Shown: in pieces, positions 52,154 to 61,520 of the stretch
Layout of the letters: each line of letters starts with the position of its first letter
Numbering within the stretch: position 1 is the stretch's first letter
Source: Litchfieldia salsa
GTDB lineage: Bacteria > Bacillota > Bacilli > Bacillales > Bacillaceae_L
Assembly: GCF_900104555.1 (NCBI RefSeq)
Contig: NZ_FNJU01000002.1
Coordinates: 248,001 to 312,000 of the forward strand
Length of the DNA: 64,000 bases
Direction: 5' to 3'
Program-made: the position numbers and the translations under genes
Notes under the pieces: model-generated
The model's input: only the letters and a program-made list of their open reading frames with translations
Databases searched by the model: none
Told to the model about the DNA's origin: nothing

Positions 52154-54217
52154 TTATTTGATGGTAATGATGTTTTCTTCACTTAGATTAACATTACCTT
52201 CTTTAACAATTTTAACTTCTTGTCCGTTTTTAAGGTTTGTAAATACAATTGGTGTAATAATTGAAGTTGCATTTTTTTCTACAAATTCAAGGTCAACCTT
52301 AAGTAGAGGTTGCCCTTTTGTAACTTTATCTCCTTGAGAAACAAGTGTCTCAAAGCCCTCACCTTTTAAGTTCACTGTGTCAATTCCGAAATGAATCAAA
52401 ATTTCACGACCAGTTGTTGTTTCAATTCCAATTGCATGCTTCGTTGGGAATAAGTTAACAATTGTACCATCTGCTGGAGACACTACAGTTCCTTCTTCAG
52501 GTAATATTGCGAATCCGTCTCCCATCATTTTCCCCGCAAATACTTGGTCAGGAACTTCTGTAATAGGTAAAATTTTACCTTTTATGGGAGCAACGAATGA
52601 ATTTTCATTTTCTTCAATATCATTTCTCATTTCTTCTGGAACAACATCTTCAATTTGTTCATTTACTTCTTTGTTTGCTGATACTTCAGTTGGAACAGGC
52701 GTATTCCCATCCATAATGTCTTTAATCTGTGACTTTAATGTATCAGACTTAGGACCAAATATAGCTTGAATATTGTTACCTATTTCAAGAACTCCAGAGG
52801 CACCAAGTTGTTTTAAACGATTCTTATCAACACTTTTAATATCATTTACTGATACACGAAGTCTAGTGATACAAGCATCAAGGTGTGAAATATTTGCTTT
52901 TCCACCCATTGCCTGAAGTACATTAAAAGGTAATTCGCTAACTTGTCCTTTGTTTGCTACTGCACCTTCTTCTACATCTTCACGACCAGGTGTTTTAAGA
53001 TTAAATTTTCTAATAGCAAATCTGAACCCAAAGTAATAAATAGCTGCAAACACTAATCCAACTGGGATGACTAACCACCAATCAGTTCTGTTTGGTAGAA
53101 CTCCGAAAAGAAGAAAGTCAATAACTCCCCCTGAGAAAGTCATTCCAATCTTGATATCTAGAATGTGCATGACCATAAACGATAAACCAGCAAAGATTGC
53201 ATGGATTCCGAATAGAATTGGAGCAACAAATAAGAATGAGAACTCTAATGGCTCAGTAATACCTGTTAAGAAAGAAGTAAGAGCTGCAGAACCCATAATT
53301 CCAGCAACTAATTTCTTTTGTTCTGGACGAGCTTCATGATAAATAGCTAGTGCAGCTGCTGGTAATCCAAACATCATAAATGGAAACTTACCTGTCATAA
53401 ATGTCCCAGCTGTAAATTCAGCACCATCTCTAAGTTGCGCCATGAAGATACGTTGATCACCACGGAATGTTTCACCTGCAGCATTTGTCCATTGTCCAAA
53501 CTCATACCAAATTGGTGAGTAGAAAATATGGTGTAAACCAAATGGTATTAATGAACGCTCGATTACACCGAAAATAAACGCAGATACTGTACGGTTAGCA
53601 TCAATTACATAATATGAAAAATGATTAAGACCTGTTTGAATTGGAGGCCAAATGAAGACCAATGCAACACCTACAAGCAATGCAGTTACAGCAGTAATAA
53701 TTGGCACAAAACGTTTACCTGCAAAAAATCCTAAGTATGCTGGTAGTTCCATTTTGAAGTATTTATTATACATGGTGGCGGCTAGTACACCTATTATGAT
53801 ACCACCAAACACCCCAGTTTGTATTGTTGGTATACCCAACACAGTCGCATATGCTGCTGAATTTTCAGCAACCATCTCGGGTGTTACTCCAATAATTGCA
53901 CCCATTGTTACATTCATGATTAAGTAACCAATAATTGCGGCTAGAGCTGCAACACCTTCTCCTCCCGCTAGACCTACAGCTACCCCAACTGCGAATAGCA
54001 CTGGAAGATTTGCGAAAACAATATCTCCAGATCGTTCCATAACTGAAGCTATAAGTACAATCCATCCATTAGCAAGAAACGGTAATCGTTCTACTGTGTC
54101 TGGATTTTTCATCGCATTACCAAAGGCCAGGAGAAGTCCAGCAGCCGGTAATAAAGCAACCGGTAACATAAGAGCCTTACCAACCTTTTGTAATGTTCCA
54201 AATAAATTCTTGAACAT
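52154..54217 (-). CDS. ptsG: Glucose-specific PTS permease EIICBA
   Basis: A 687-residue membrane permease that takes up and phosphorylates glucose. EIIC fills residues 1-400 with eight to ten membrane helices. EIIB (about 430-510) has the phospho-Cys in DACITRL, and EIIA (about 540-680) the phospho-His in ILIHFGID. B. subtilis PtsG has 699 residues. The ATG behind AAAGGAGG is chosen; an upstream reading of 28 codons has no site. Expression is controlled by antitermination in the leader (see the RAT/terminator) through GlcT, encoded just upstream. Confidence 0.97.
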   Translation of the reverse strand: MFKNLFGTLQKVGKALMLPVALLPAAGLLLAFGNAMKNPDTVERLPFLANGWIVLIASVMERSGDIVFANLPVLFAVGVAVGLAGGEGVAALAAIIGYLIMNVTMGAIIGVTPEMVAENSAAYATVLGIPTIQTGVFGGIIIGVLAATMYNKYFKMELPAYLGFFAGKRFVPIITAVTALLVGVALVFIWPPIQTGLNHFSYYVIDANRTVSAFIFGVIERSLIPFGLHHIFYSPIWYEFGQWTNAAGETFRGDQRIFMAQLRDGAEFTAGTFMTGKFPFMMFGLPAAALAIYHEARPEQKKLVAGIMGSAALTSFLTGITEPLEFSFLFVAPILFGIHAIFAGLSFMVMHILDIKIGMTFSGGVIDFLLFGVLPNRTDWWLVIPVGLVFAAIYYFGFRFAIRKFNLKTPGREDVEEGAVANKGQVSELPFNVLQAMGGKANISHLDACITRLRVSVNDIKSVDKNRLKQLGASGVLEIGNNIQAIFGPKSDTLKSQIKDIMDGNTPVPTEVSANKEVNEQIEDVVPEEMRNDIEENENSFVAPIKGKILPITEVPDQVFAGKMMGDGFAILPEEGTVVSPADGTIVNLFPTKHAIGIETTTGREILIHFGIDTVNLKGEGFETLVSQGDKVTKGQPLLKVDLEFVEKNATSIITPIVFTNLKNGQEVKIVKEGNVNLSEENIITIK

Positions 54218-54295
54218 CTTAATAGTTCCTCCTTTTACTAATTTTGTGATACTAACAAACTCCTTTAACCGTTTACACATTTTGGATATAGAAAA

Positions 54296-54396
54296 AGGCA
54301 TGAGAGAACGATGATAAAAATTGTATAAGGATATAGTACCCCTATTACAAAATTTAAATCATCAAATTCACTCATGCCTGATCGAATCAGTAACAC
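54296..54396 (-). promoter_or_regulatory. GlcT antiterminator target (RAT) and overlapping terminator of ptsG
   Basis: On the minus strand GTTACTGATTCGATCAGGC and ATGAGT at 54370-54394 is the ribonucleic antiterminator that GlcT binds. Its 3' part GGCATGAG also pairs with CTCATGCC at 54296-54303, with GATGAT/ATCATC inside, forming the terminator followed by TTTTT. The two structures are mutually exclusive: GlcT binding stops termination and lets ptsGHI be transcribed. Confidence 0.92.
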
Positions 54397-54412
54397 GTAA
54401 ATTTTTACGTAA

Positions 54413-55258
54413 TTATTCAGATTTAGATACCAATCGTTGTAAATGCATTGTTAAATAAACAGCTTCTGCTTCATATACAGGTAACTTTAATGTTTGTTGC
54501 ATCACTTTAATGACTTTCCACGAAAGATTATAACATATAGGATATTCTTCCTTCAATACTAAAGCTAATTTTTCTGGTTCTTTCACATTTTCGCCTTTTT
54601 TTACTCGCTCAATTGTATAGCGCAAGTGTCTGATCAACCGTAAATAATGGACGCTTTCTTTATCAATCTCAATTTTTAAACTTGTTTCAATAAGAATGAG
54701 TAATGCATTAATTAGCTGAGAATGTTTATTGATTTCAGATATTTCTTTATTTACAATTGCACTATGAATGTGCAATGCAATAAAACCGATCTCGCCTTCA
54801 GGCAGAGTTACACCAATACGGTCAGAAATAATATTTACTACTTCACCAGCAACGTTATATTCAAGGGGATAAAGAGATTTAGTCTCAATTAGAAATGGAT
54901 TAGCCATCTCTAACCCTTGCTTTATACGTTTTATAGCAAATGAAATATGATCAGTGAGTGCAACATGGATATGTTCATTTAATGGTGCATGCACAGATTG
55001 ATTAATGTAATGTATAATTTCATTCATTACCTCAATCACATTCTCATCAATATGAGGTACTAGCTTTTTGTATTGCTCCTGCTCTTTCTCATTTTCTAAT
55101 ATAAATACCTTTTCAGCGGCAGTGGGTGTTACTTGATCTCCACTTTTTTTATTAAAACCTATCCCTTTGCCAATTAAAACCACTTCTTTATAAGAAGTAT
55201 GTGTAGCTATAAGCACATTATTATTTAATACTTTCTTTATTGAAAAGGACTCACTCAT
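54413..55258 (-). CDS. glcT: Transcription antiterminator GlcT
   Basis: A 281-residue BglG/SacY-family antiterminator. An N-terminal RNA-binding CAT domain (1-58, KKVLNNNVLIATH) precedes PRD1 (about 65-170) and PRD2 (about 175-280), with the regulatory His residues in LNEHIHVALTDH and FIALHIHSA. When PtsG is idle and phosphorylated it inactivates GlcT; glucose releases it to stabilise the RAT. The ATG (MSESFSIKKV) lies behind GGAGTGAGGGA; an earlier GTG is inside that region. It is directly upstream of ptsG. Confidence 0.96.
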   Translation of the reverse strand: MSESFSIKKVLNNNVLIATHTSYKEVVLIGKGIGFNKKSGDQVTPTAAEKVFILENEKEQEQYKKLVPHIDENVIEVMNEIIHYINQSVHAPLNEHIHVALTDHISFAIKRIKQGLEMANPFLIETKSLYPLEYNVAGEVVNIISDRIGVTLPEGEIGFIALHIHSAIVNKEISEINKHSQLINALLILIETSLKIEIDKESVHYLRLIRHLRYTIERVKKGENVKEPEKLALVLKEEYPICYNLSWKVIKVMQQTLKLPVYEAEAVYLTMHLQRLVSKSE

Positions 55259-55299
55259 CGAATCCCTCACTCCTTTAAGGTAATCCTCGAATTTAATAA

Positions 55300-55328
55300 A
55301 TATTACAAGTAGTTACCGTTATAGTCAA
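55300..55328 (-). promoter_or_regulatory. Sigma-A promoter of glcT
   Basis: TTGACT and TAATAT on the minus strand are separated by 17 bases, about 40 bases upstream of the ATG. Confidence 0.75.
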
Positions 55329-55585
55329 ATATAAAAAAAACAAATTGAAAAACCTTCCTTTTATATCAAGAAATAGTTGTAGAAGACTTTTTCAGAAAAA
55401 CATGAATAAAGAACAAAACTTAAACAAAGTATATACACAGATAATACGAAAGGAGGTCAAGAATCTGTCGGCATACAGTCACTAGCAAGTGATGATTTTT
55501 AGCCAAGTAAACTGAAAATACACTTTACTTCACTATACTTAACTACACACAATAACAAACATACACCCATGACTACACACACCAA
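55329..55585. other. Gap between glcT promoter and next gene
   Basis: AT-rich and mostly featureless. The only ORF-like item is a 27-codon plus-strand reading (55402-55485) that contains an internal AAAGGAGGT and lacks a good site of its own. It is not called as a gene. Confidence 0.5.
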
Positions 55586-55623
55586 GAAAAAGGAAGCGGA
55601 CTATGTAATCCGCTTCTTTTTTA
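55586..55623 (-). terminator. Terminator after the membrane GGDEF-EAL gene
   Basis: GAAGCGGA and TCCGCTTC flank an 8-base loop with long A/T tails, so it can work in both directions. Confidence 0.85.
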
Positions 55624-55636
55624 TATTTAAACTCAT

Positions 55637-58033
55637 TCAACTTATTAATAAAGGTTTTAAAATTTGCGTTTCGAAATCATGACTGGATAATGGTTGAGAA
55701 AAATAAAACCCTTGAATTTCTTCACAGCCGAGTTTCATTATTAAATTCAATTGTTCATCCGTTTCTACGCCTTCAGCAATAACTTTTAACTGAAGATGAT
55801 GTGCCATAGCTATGATTGTTGATACTATAGCTTCATTCTTATACATCTCATGAATGAAAGATTTATCAATTTTCAATCGATCTATAGATAGTTTGTGAAG
55901 ATAACCTAATGAACTGTATCCAGTACCAAAATCATCCATGCTAACCTCTATCCCTATTTCTCGAAGCTTTTGTAGTGTTTTATTAGTCTCACTTTCGTTA
56001 TGCATCATCATTGTTTCTGTAATTTCTATTTCTAAACAATTTGCGGCTAAACCATTCTTAGATAATATTTGTGAAATTGTTTGAACAAGATCACTCTGAT
56101 AAAAGTGAATGTGCGAGATATTAACAGAAATTCTTCCATAATCAACACTTGTGTATTCCCACTTTTTTATTTGTTCACAGACAGACTCCAACACCCATTC
56201 TTCAAGTTGAATAATTAAACCAGTTTCCTCAGCCAACGGTATAAATTTACCGGGAGAGATCAGCCCTAGAGTAGGATGATTCCATCGTACCAAAGCCTCC
56301 GCCCCTAATAGTAGATTCGTTTTAGCATGGAATTTCGGTTGATAATGTATGGTTAATTCACTTGCACCTATTGCTCGCCGTAAATCATTTTCCATTTTAA
56401 TTTTTTCAATTGTCTTATCATTCATTCCATTATTATAGATTTTGAAATCATTAGTCCCGTTTTCTTTAACCTCATACATCGCAATATCGCTATATTTAAC
56501 AAGGGATTCTAAATCATTAGTATGCTCGGGAAATAAGACAATACCAATACTAACGGTTAATAGAAAATCTTGATTTTTAACCTTTAATGGTTTTCTAAAT
56601 TCATCCAAGATTAATTCAGCAAGATTAGTAATTTTTTCCCTATTTTGTTCATTTTGTACAATAACTGAAAATTCATCCCCACCCATTCTCGCAATAAAAT
56701 GATGATTTCCAAGTAGATTCTTCAAGCGATCTGCAATTACAACAAGTACTTGATCTCCAAATGCGTGACCGAACAAATCATTAATCTTTTTAAAGCGATC
56801 AAAATCCAAATTCATTATGGCAAATTGACTATTTTGCATTTTTAATTGATGCAGCCTTTTTGTATATAATCTCCTGTTTGGAAGGTTCGTTAATTCATCA
56901 TGATAAGCTAGGTAATTTATCGTCTTCTGAGCTTTATCACTTTCAGATATATCTTTAACAATATTATAAAAACCAATGATTTCATCTTTGATATAAATAG
57001 GAAATGAAGTAATCTTGACATTTGTTATTTGTCGATCTTTTCTCACTAAACGGATTTCAAACACGTTCTCTCTGTCACTATTTTCATTTTGATAGTAACG
57101 GATAAATTCCTTTACATCATCTCTTTTGACAAGTCTTGAAAAATACATACCTAGTAACTCTTCTCGTTTGTAATAAGTCATTTGAGTCGCTACTTTATTT
57201 ACGCTTATGATTTTGCCTTCCATGTCAATTGAAAAAACAGCATCCGGATTATAATTAAAAAGTGATTTAAAGTGCTCCCGATTAACATGAAGCTTATTCT
57301 TATTTTCCAGGAAACTCTTATGGCCAAGGAAATCTGGAAGGACCATTAGAATTAGGTATGAAACTAGTATGATAAAAACCGCGATAAGTTGTAATGATTC
57401 CATCTGAGAACTTGTGAATGACGGAATATCTAGTATAGAGTTCATATATAAGTAAGCTATCCCAACTGCAGATATGCCAGAGATAACGCTTGCTATCTTC
57501 CCCCAAGTCTTAGAGAATGATTTCTTTTCACTTTGTTCCATTTGTGCTTTAAATCGAAGTAATGAGAAACAAATTCCTAGTGTTAATAGGATAGCTAAAA
57601 TAAGATGTGGAATATTTGTTTGGACGAATGGTTGAAACAGTATAGAGAATAGGAAATAATTCTTCGTTAGTATTATGATTGTCAAAAGAATACTCGTAAT
57701 AAGACTCATTAAAGGGATTACAATATTGATTTTCATCATCTTAAAAAAAATAAAAAATGCGACCATGTTTATTGCACTTAGCCAAATAATTGAAAAGAAA
57801 ATATCACTAAACACAAGTTGGATATTTAAAGACAAGACCATAAAAACATTTGAGGTTGTAATAAGGAATGATACTAGAATAAAGATTATCTGATTAGAAA
57901 TGTGCAAGGATATTAGACGTCTTTTCCTATAAAAGCTACTCCCAATCGTGAAATACAATCCTAAACTACTAAATATGATCGATATTACCAAAAATATATA
58001 ATTAAGATTAATTAAATGAAATCCTTCGAACAA
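55637..58033 (-). CDS. Membrane PAS-GGDEF-EAL c-di-GMP signalling protein
   Basis: A 798-residue protein with seven or eight membrane helices in residues 1-240, a PAS domain (about 250-365), GGDEF (about 370-525, intact RMGGDEF, no RxxD five residues before) and EAL (about 540-790) with EALVRW, NISHIHF, EIEITE, DDFGTG and EGVETDE intact. The size and layout recall B. subtilis YkoW/DgcW (MHYT-PAS-GGDEF-EAL, about 800 residues), but the MHYT signature is not seen here. It may be a relative with a changed sensor. Convergent to nothing; divergent from the hydrolase gene. Confidence 0.9.
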   Translation of the reverse strand: MFEGFHLINLNYIFLVISIIFSSLGLYFTIGSSFYRKRRLISLHISNQIIFILVSFLITTSNVFMVLSLNIQLVFSDIFFSIIWLSAINMVAFFIFFKMMKINIVIPLMSLITSILLTIIILTKNYFLFSILFQPFVQTNIPHLILAILLTLGICFSLLRFKAQMEQSEKKSFSKTWGKIASVISGISAVGIAYLYMNSILDIPSFTSSQMESLQLIAVFIILVSYLILMVLPDFLGHKSFLENKNKLHVNREHFKSLFNYNPDAVFSIDMEGKIISVNKVATQMTYYKREELLGMYFSRLVKRDDVKEFIRYYQNENSDRENVFEIRLVRKDRQITNVKITSFPIYIKDEIIGFYNIVKDISESDKAQKTINYLAYHDELTNLPNRRLYTKRLHQLKMQNSQFAIMNLDFDRFKKINDLFGHAFGDQVLVVIADRLKNLLGNHHFIARMGGDEFSVIVQNEQNREKITNLAELILDEFRKPLKVKNQDFLLTVSIGIVLFPEHTNDLESLVKYSDIAMYEVKENGTNDFKIYNNGMNDKTIEKIKMENDLRRAIGASELTIHYQPKFHAKTNLLLGAEALVRWNHPTLGLISPGKFIPLAEETGLIIQLEEWVLESVCEQIKKWEYTSVDYGRISVNISHIHFYQSDLVQTISQILSKNGLAANCLEIEITETMMMHNESETNKTLQKLREIGIEVSMDDFGTGYSSLGYLHKLSIDRLKIDKSFIHEMYKNEAIVSTIIAMAHHLQLKVIAEGVETDEQLNLIMKLGCEEIQGFYFSQPLSSHDFETQILKPLLIS

Positions 58034-58268
58034 TAGAAAACCTCCTTAAAGGAACAACCTTGCGCCAAGAAAGTCGTAATAACCTGAATGTATCACAAAC
58101 TTAATAAACATATTAAAATTATAATTGATATATCAGACTATATCTACAAAATTCAACACAAAATAACAAATTCAGCACACTGACAGAGGAAGATCTATCG
58201 TTCATGTACATAATTTCTTGTCACGAAAACAATACTACATAAAAATACTTCATTTGGGAGTGTTATCA

Positions 58269-59048
58269 ATGCCTGTAGCATATTTAAGTGACCAATCCGA
58301 AATTTATTATGAAATCCATGGGAGTGGAAAACCTATATTATTCATTCACCCACCTGGAATGGGGTTAGTAACCTTTAAACAGCAACTACCTCTCTCCGAA
58401 TCCTATCAAGTCATTACATATGATATGAGAGGAAATGGGAATAGCAAGGCTAGTAGAGAGGAAATTTCAATTTCTCTGTTAGCTAAGGATATTAATGAGT
58501 TATTGAACCACCTTAAATTAGAAAAGGTTTGCATTTGTGGATATTCTAACGGGGGCTCGGTCGCGTTAGAGTTTGTTCTTACTTTCCCTGAAAGAGTAGA
58601 CGGTGTCATATTATTGGGGGGGTTCCCAGAAGTAAATACATTTCTATTACGAACTGAATTTCTTTTAGGGATTTATACCGTAAAAATGAGGGGCCTTTCT
58701 GTTTTAGCAAGAGTACTAGGTAAAGCACATGGGAAGTCAAAAGAGTATCAGAAAGAGATAGAGAATGATGTCTTAAAGGCAAACCCTACTATTTTGCATC
58801 GAATGTATGTAGAAGGCCTTTCATATAAATGCACAGATCGGTTGTCAGAAATTAAATCTCCCGTCTTACTTGTTGATGGAGCAGTGGATTTTTATTTACA
58901 TAAATATCAAAAACACCTAGAACAAAATATTAAAGATTCTACATTAGTGTTCATCAGTAAAGCCAAACATCAAATTCCAACTAAACATGCAAAAGAACTA
59001 AATCAGATTATCGCAGGGTTCCTGGAAAAAATAAGCTATACTACCTAA
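58269..59048 (+). CDS. Alpha/beta hydrolase
   Basis: A 259-residue serine hydrolase with the nucleophile elbow GYSNGG (Ser near 98), oxyanion region HPPGMG near residue 30, an acid in VDGAVDFY and the catalytic His in KAKHQIPT. The ATG behind GGGAG at spacing 8 is preferred; a TTG 17 codons earlier lacks a site. No signal peptide. Substrate unknown. It shares a bidirectional terminator with the convergent DUF4129 gene. Confidence 0.82.
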   Translation: MPVAYLSDQSEIYYEIHGSGKPILFIHPPGMGLVTFKQQLPLSESYQVITYDMRGNGNSKASREEISISLLAKDINELLNHLKLEKVCICGYSNGGSVALEFVLTFPERVDGVILLGGFPEVNTFLLRTEFLLGIYTVKMRGLSVLARVLGKAHGKSKEYQKEIENDVLKANPTILHRMYVEGLSYKCTDRLSEIKSPVLLVDGAVDFYLHKYQKHLEQNIKDSTLVFISKAKHQIPTKHAKELNQIIAGFLEKISYTT

Positions 59049-59065
59049 TAAGAATAAACTAAAAC

Positions 59066-59102
59066 AAATCCAACTAACTAAAAATCTCGCTAGTTGGATT
59101 TT
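59066..59102. terminator. Bidirectional terminator between hydrolase and DUF4129 gene
   Basis: AAATCCAACTA and TAGTTGGATTT pair around a 14-base loop with T-runs on both strands. Confidence 0.85.
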
Positions 59103-59110
59103 GTATCACT

Positions 59111-60340
59111 CTATTTCTTTAAAGAACGAAGTTGTAATTTAAGTTGTTTTACAATATCTTCACAAATCTCAATTTCGGACTGTGTCAGACTATTACCACC
59201 ATATCTGACTTTTTCATAAGACTCAACAAGCTCACTGTTTAAGAAATGATTTCGTTCTAACCATTCTTTGACTGTTTCAGCCTGAAGTCTTCCTTTCCCT
59301 TTTTTCCCTGATAGAAGTTCTAGCTCTAAGATGAGTTTTCTAATTTTTTCAGTAGGGTATGATTTTTTGTTAATCACACTTACTCTAGGACTATTAACAG
59401 TATCTCTTCTAAATGCATATTTAGGTACTTCAACATTGTCAGCGTTCACCATAAACCTTTTCCTAGAAAGAAGGATAAAAATGATTCCTAAAATGATAAG
59501 CCCTATTATTGATAAGACGGTCCAGATATTAATAGCTGAAAGAAACTTAAAGTAGTCTTGTAGTGGGGTTAATTCCTCTAACGCTCCATCAAGTCCAACA
59601 CGATCATCTTCCTGTCCATTTGGTCTTATTTTAAAGTCAGCATTTTCAACAGCATTAAAGAAGGGTACTGACACTGTATACAGGATCTTTCCAGCAATAG
59701 AAAAAAAGAGAGAGAGTAGATTCTTAACTATAAAAGGCAAGGCAAAAGCAAGGATGACTGCGCAAATGATCAATCCTCCAAAAACCCCAAATAAAGACCC
59801 TGAATGATTGGCTAGATGTTTTGATAGGATCCCATTTTCTTGTATTAAGGAATTGTTTAAAAAAGAGACCAGCATCTTACTCATAATCATCCATAATAAT
59901 TGAGTTATGATTAAATAAAGGATAATGTCACTATATTCGTATCCTTGTACAACTGCCCCTAAATAGATAAGTAGTCCGACACCAAGTGTAAGAAATAAAA
60001 GCAAAAAATCTGAGAGTTTCGAATCTCTCTGAAAGTGACCAACCATTCTCCAACAAATAACCCCAGCTAAAAAGAAGCAAATCCCAAAGCTAAGCCCAAA
60101 ATTACTTCCAAAAAAGGCTAGGATCGGAACAAACATCATCACAAGAATATAGGGTGAATTTGATTTCATTAGATAAAGTAAGAACGAAAACAGCCCCCCT
60201 CCTCCAATCACAATAATCATAAACGGTAGTAAAGGAGGTAATACCTCAGTATGAAAATAAAATAATACGAGAATGATATATAACAAAATAATCTCCATCA
60301 TATATAAATAAAATCTAGAGAATGCATGTTTATATTGCAT
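59111..60340 (-). CDS. DUF4129 membrane protein of a MoxR/DUF58 operon
   Basis: A 409-residue membrane protein with about eight helices in residues 10-240 and another at about 285-310, followed by a cytosolic DUF4129 domain (about 340-405, LLSGKKGKGRLQAETVKEWL). The layout matches TgpA/YebA-type proteins except that the extracellular transglutaminase core between the last two helices is missing; only some 60 residues lie there. B. subtilis YebA has about 737 residues. The ATG has GAAAGGTGG and overlaps the DUF58 gene by 11 bases. Third gene of the operon. Confidence 0.82.
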   Translation of the reverse strand: MQYKHAFSRFYLYMMEIILLYIILVLFYFHTEVLPPLLPFMIIVIGGGGLFSFLLYLMKSNSPYILVMMFVPILAFFGSNFGLSFGICFFLAGVICWRMVGHFQRDSKLSDFLLLFLTLGVGLLIYLGAVVQGYEYSDIILYLIITQLLWMIMSKMLVSFLNNSLIQENGILSKHLANHSGSLFGVFGGLIICAVILAFALPFIVKNLLSLFFSIAGKILYTVSVPFFNAVENADFKIRPNGQEDDRVGLDGALEELTPLQDYFKFLSAINIWTVLSIIGLIILGIIFILLSRKRFMVNADNVEVPKYAFRRDTVNSPRVSVINKKSYPTEKIRKLILELELLSGKKGKGRLQAETVKEWLERNHFLNSELVESYEKVRYGGNSLTQSEIEICEDIVKQLKLQLRSLKK

Positions 60341-61520
60341 CGTAGTCCACCTTTCTATTAGATAGACTATAGTTTGATAGTAAAACTGAGCCATCACGCT
60401 CGTGTAATTGATAACAAACTACTCCGTTTTTTCTAAACCTGAGTAAAATTTCTCCGAGATCCTCCTCTTCGTTTCCGCAAAAAATGACATAAGGAGAAAG
60501 TTGAAATTGTCTTTTTGCACTAAATACCATTTTAGAAAAAGGAACGATTACACTGTGCTTACTAAGTCTTGCAATCATCTCAAGAGCCTTTTGTAGATGC
60601 TCTCTACCAGTACCTAATGGGTGATGAACAAATGGGATTCTCCCTGCTTTTCTTACATTTACGAATAATTCAAATGGGATATTCTTTATTGTTGCATACT
60701 CTAATAAGTAAGTAAGTCCACTTAGTAAATCTTCAAGCTTCCCCTCTCTTACATTAACAAAGATCGACCATGAATATTGAGAGGTTCTTTCATAGATTCT
60801 TGTTTGTAGGGTGTTCGTTTTCGCAGAGGCTTTCCAATGCACTCGATTGAAGGGGTCTGTTGAAACGTACGATCTAGCTCCAACCAATGCAGACATATCT
60901 TCAAAATAGGATTGTTTCATTGGATACTCACCAAGATTTTTAGGAACGATTCGGTTAATTCCTCCAATTGTTTTGGGTGAAGAATATACAACCGTTTCAA
61001 AAGGCAGCGGTTGATCATATTTAAGATAAACATCCCCAAATCCAAACAAATGCGGAATTCGGATCTCTAACGTCCTTACTTTAGCTACTCCTCTTTCAAC
61101 AGCTTGAAAGGGCAAATGAATACTAGCACTTTGTCTACCTAATAAAGATAACGGAAATTCAATTTCATTTTGTTCATGGTTAATCATTTTACGTTCATGT
61201 TCAAATTGAAGGACACTATCTATTGTCATCCTTACCCTTGCACCAAGGATGGGATAAATACCATTTTGGTTAAAAGAGATGGAGAAAGTATCCTGTTCAT
61301 TTTTAAATAATTTAATTAAATCCTTATCAATACTAACAGTTAATCGATTAGCTACACGCTTTAAATACAGTTGATTCGTATATGAAAATAGTAAAAACAA
61401 TAATCCTATCATAACAAGAAAAAAGTTTGATCCTATAAGACCTATAAGAAGGGTAATTACGGACAATCCAACGGTAAAAGAAATCTCATTCCCTAAAGAA
61501 ATTTGGTTTTTCCAGTTCAT
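60330..61520 (-). CDS. DUF58 (von Willebrand-like) membrane protein
   Basis: A 396-residue protein with two membrane helices near 18-55 and a DUF58 domain from about 180 with the conserved DPFNRVHWKASAKT. DUF58 proteins are partners of MoxR ATPases and carry a vWA-like fold; B. subtilis YeaD is the analogue. It starts with ATG sharing one base with the moxR stop (TAATG), so translation is coupled. Role in the cell is not known; a chaperone or maturation complex at the membrane is inferred for the operon. Confidence 0.87.
   Translation of the reverse strand: MNWKNQISLGNEISFTVGLSVITLLIGLIGSNFFLVMIGLLFLLFSYTNQLYLKRVANRLTVSIDKDLIKLFKNEQDTFSISFNQNGIYPILGARVRMTIDSVLQFEHERKMINHEQNEIEFPLSLLGRQSASIHLPFQAVERGVAKVRTLEIRIPHLFGFGDVYLKYDQPLPFETVVYSSPKTIGGINRIVPKNLGEYPMKQSYFEDMSALVGARSYVSTDPFNRVHWKASAKTNTLQTRIYERTSQYSWSIFVNVREGKLEDLLSGLTYLLEYATIKNIPFELFVNVRKAGRIPFVHHPLGTGREHLQKALEMIARLSKHSVIVPFSKMVFSAKRQFQLSPYVIFCGNEEEDLGEILLRFRKNGVVCYQLHERDGSVLLSNYSLSNRKVDYDAI

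Noticed and set aside
51865-52182. 105-residue HPr
   Set aside because: The extra 19 residues overlap the ptsG end and include the ribosome site; HPr is known to be about 87 residues starting MAxKTF.
55430-55500. T-box or riboswitch upstream of the membrane GGDEF-EAL gene or glcT
   Set aside because: No T-box sequence, specifier stem or known aptamer core was seen; only a lone ribosome-site-like word.
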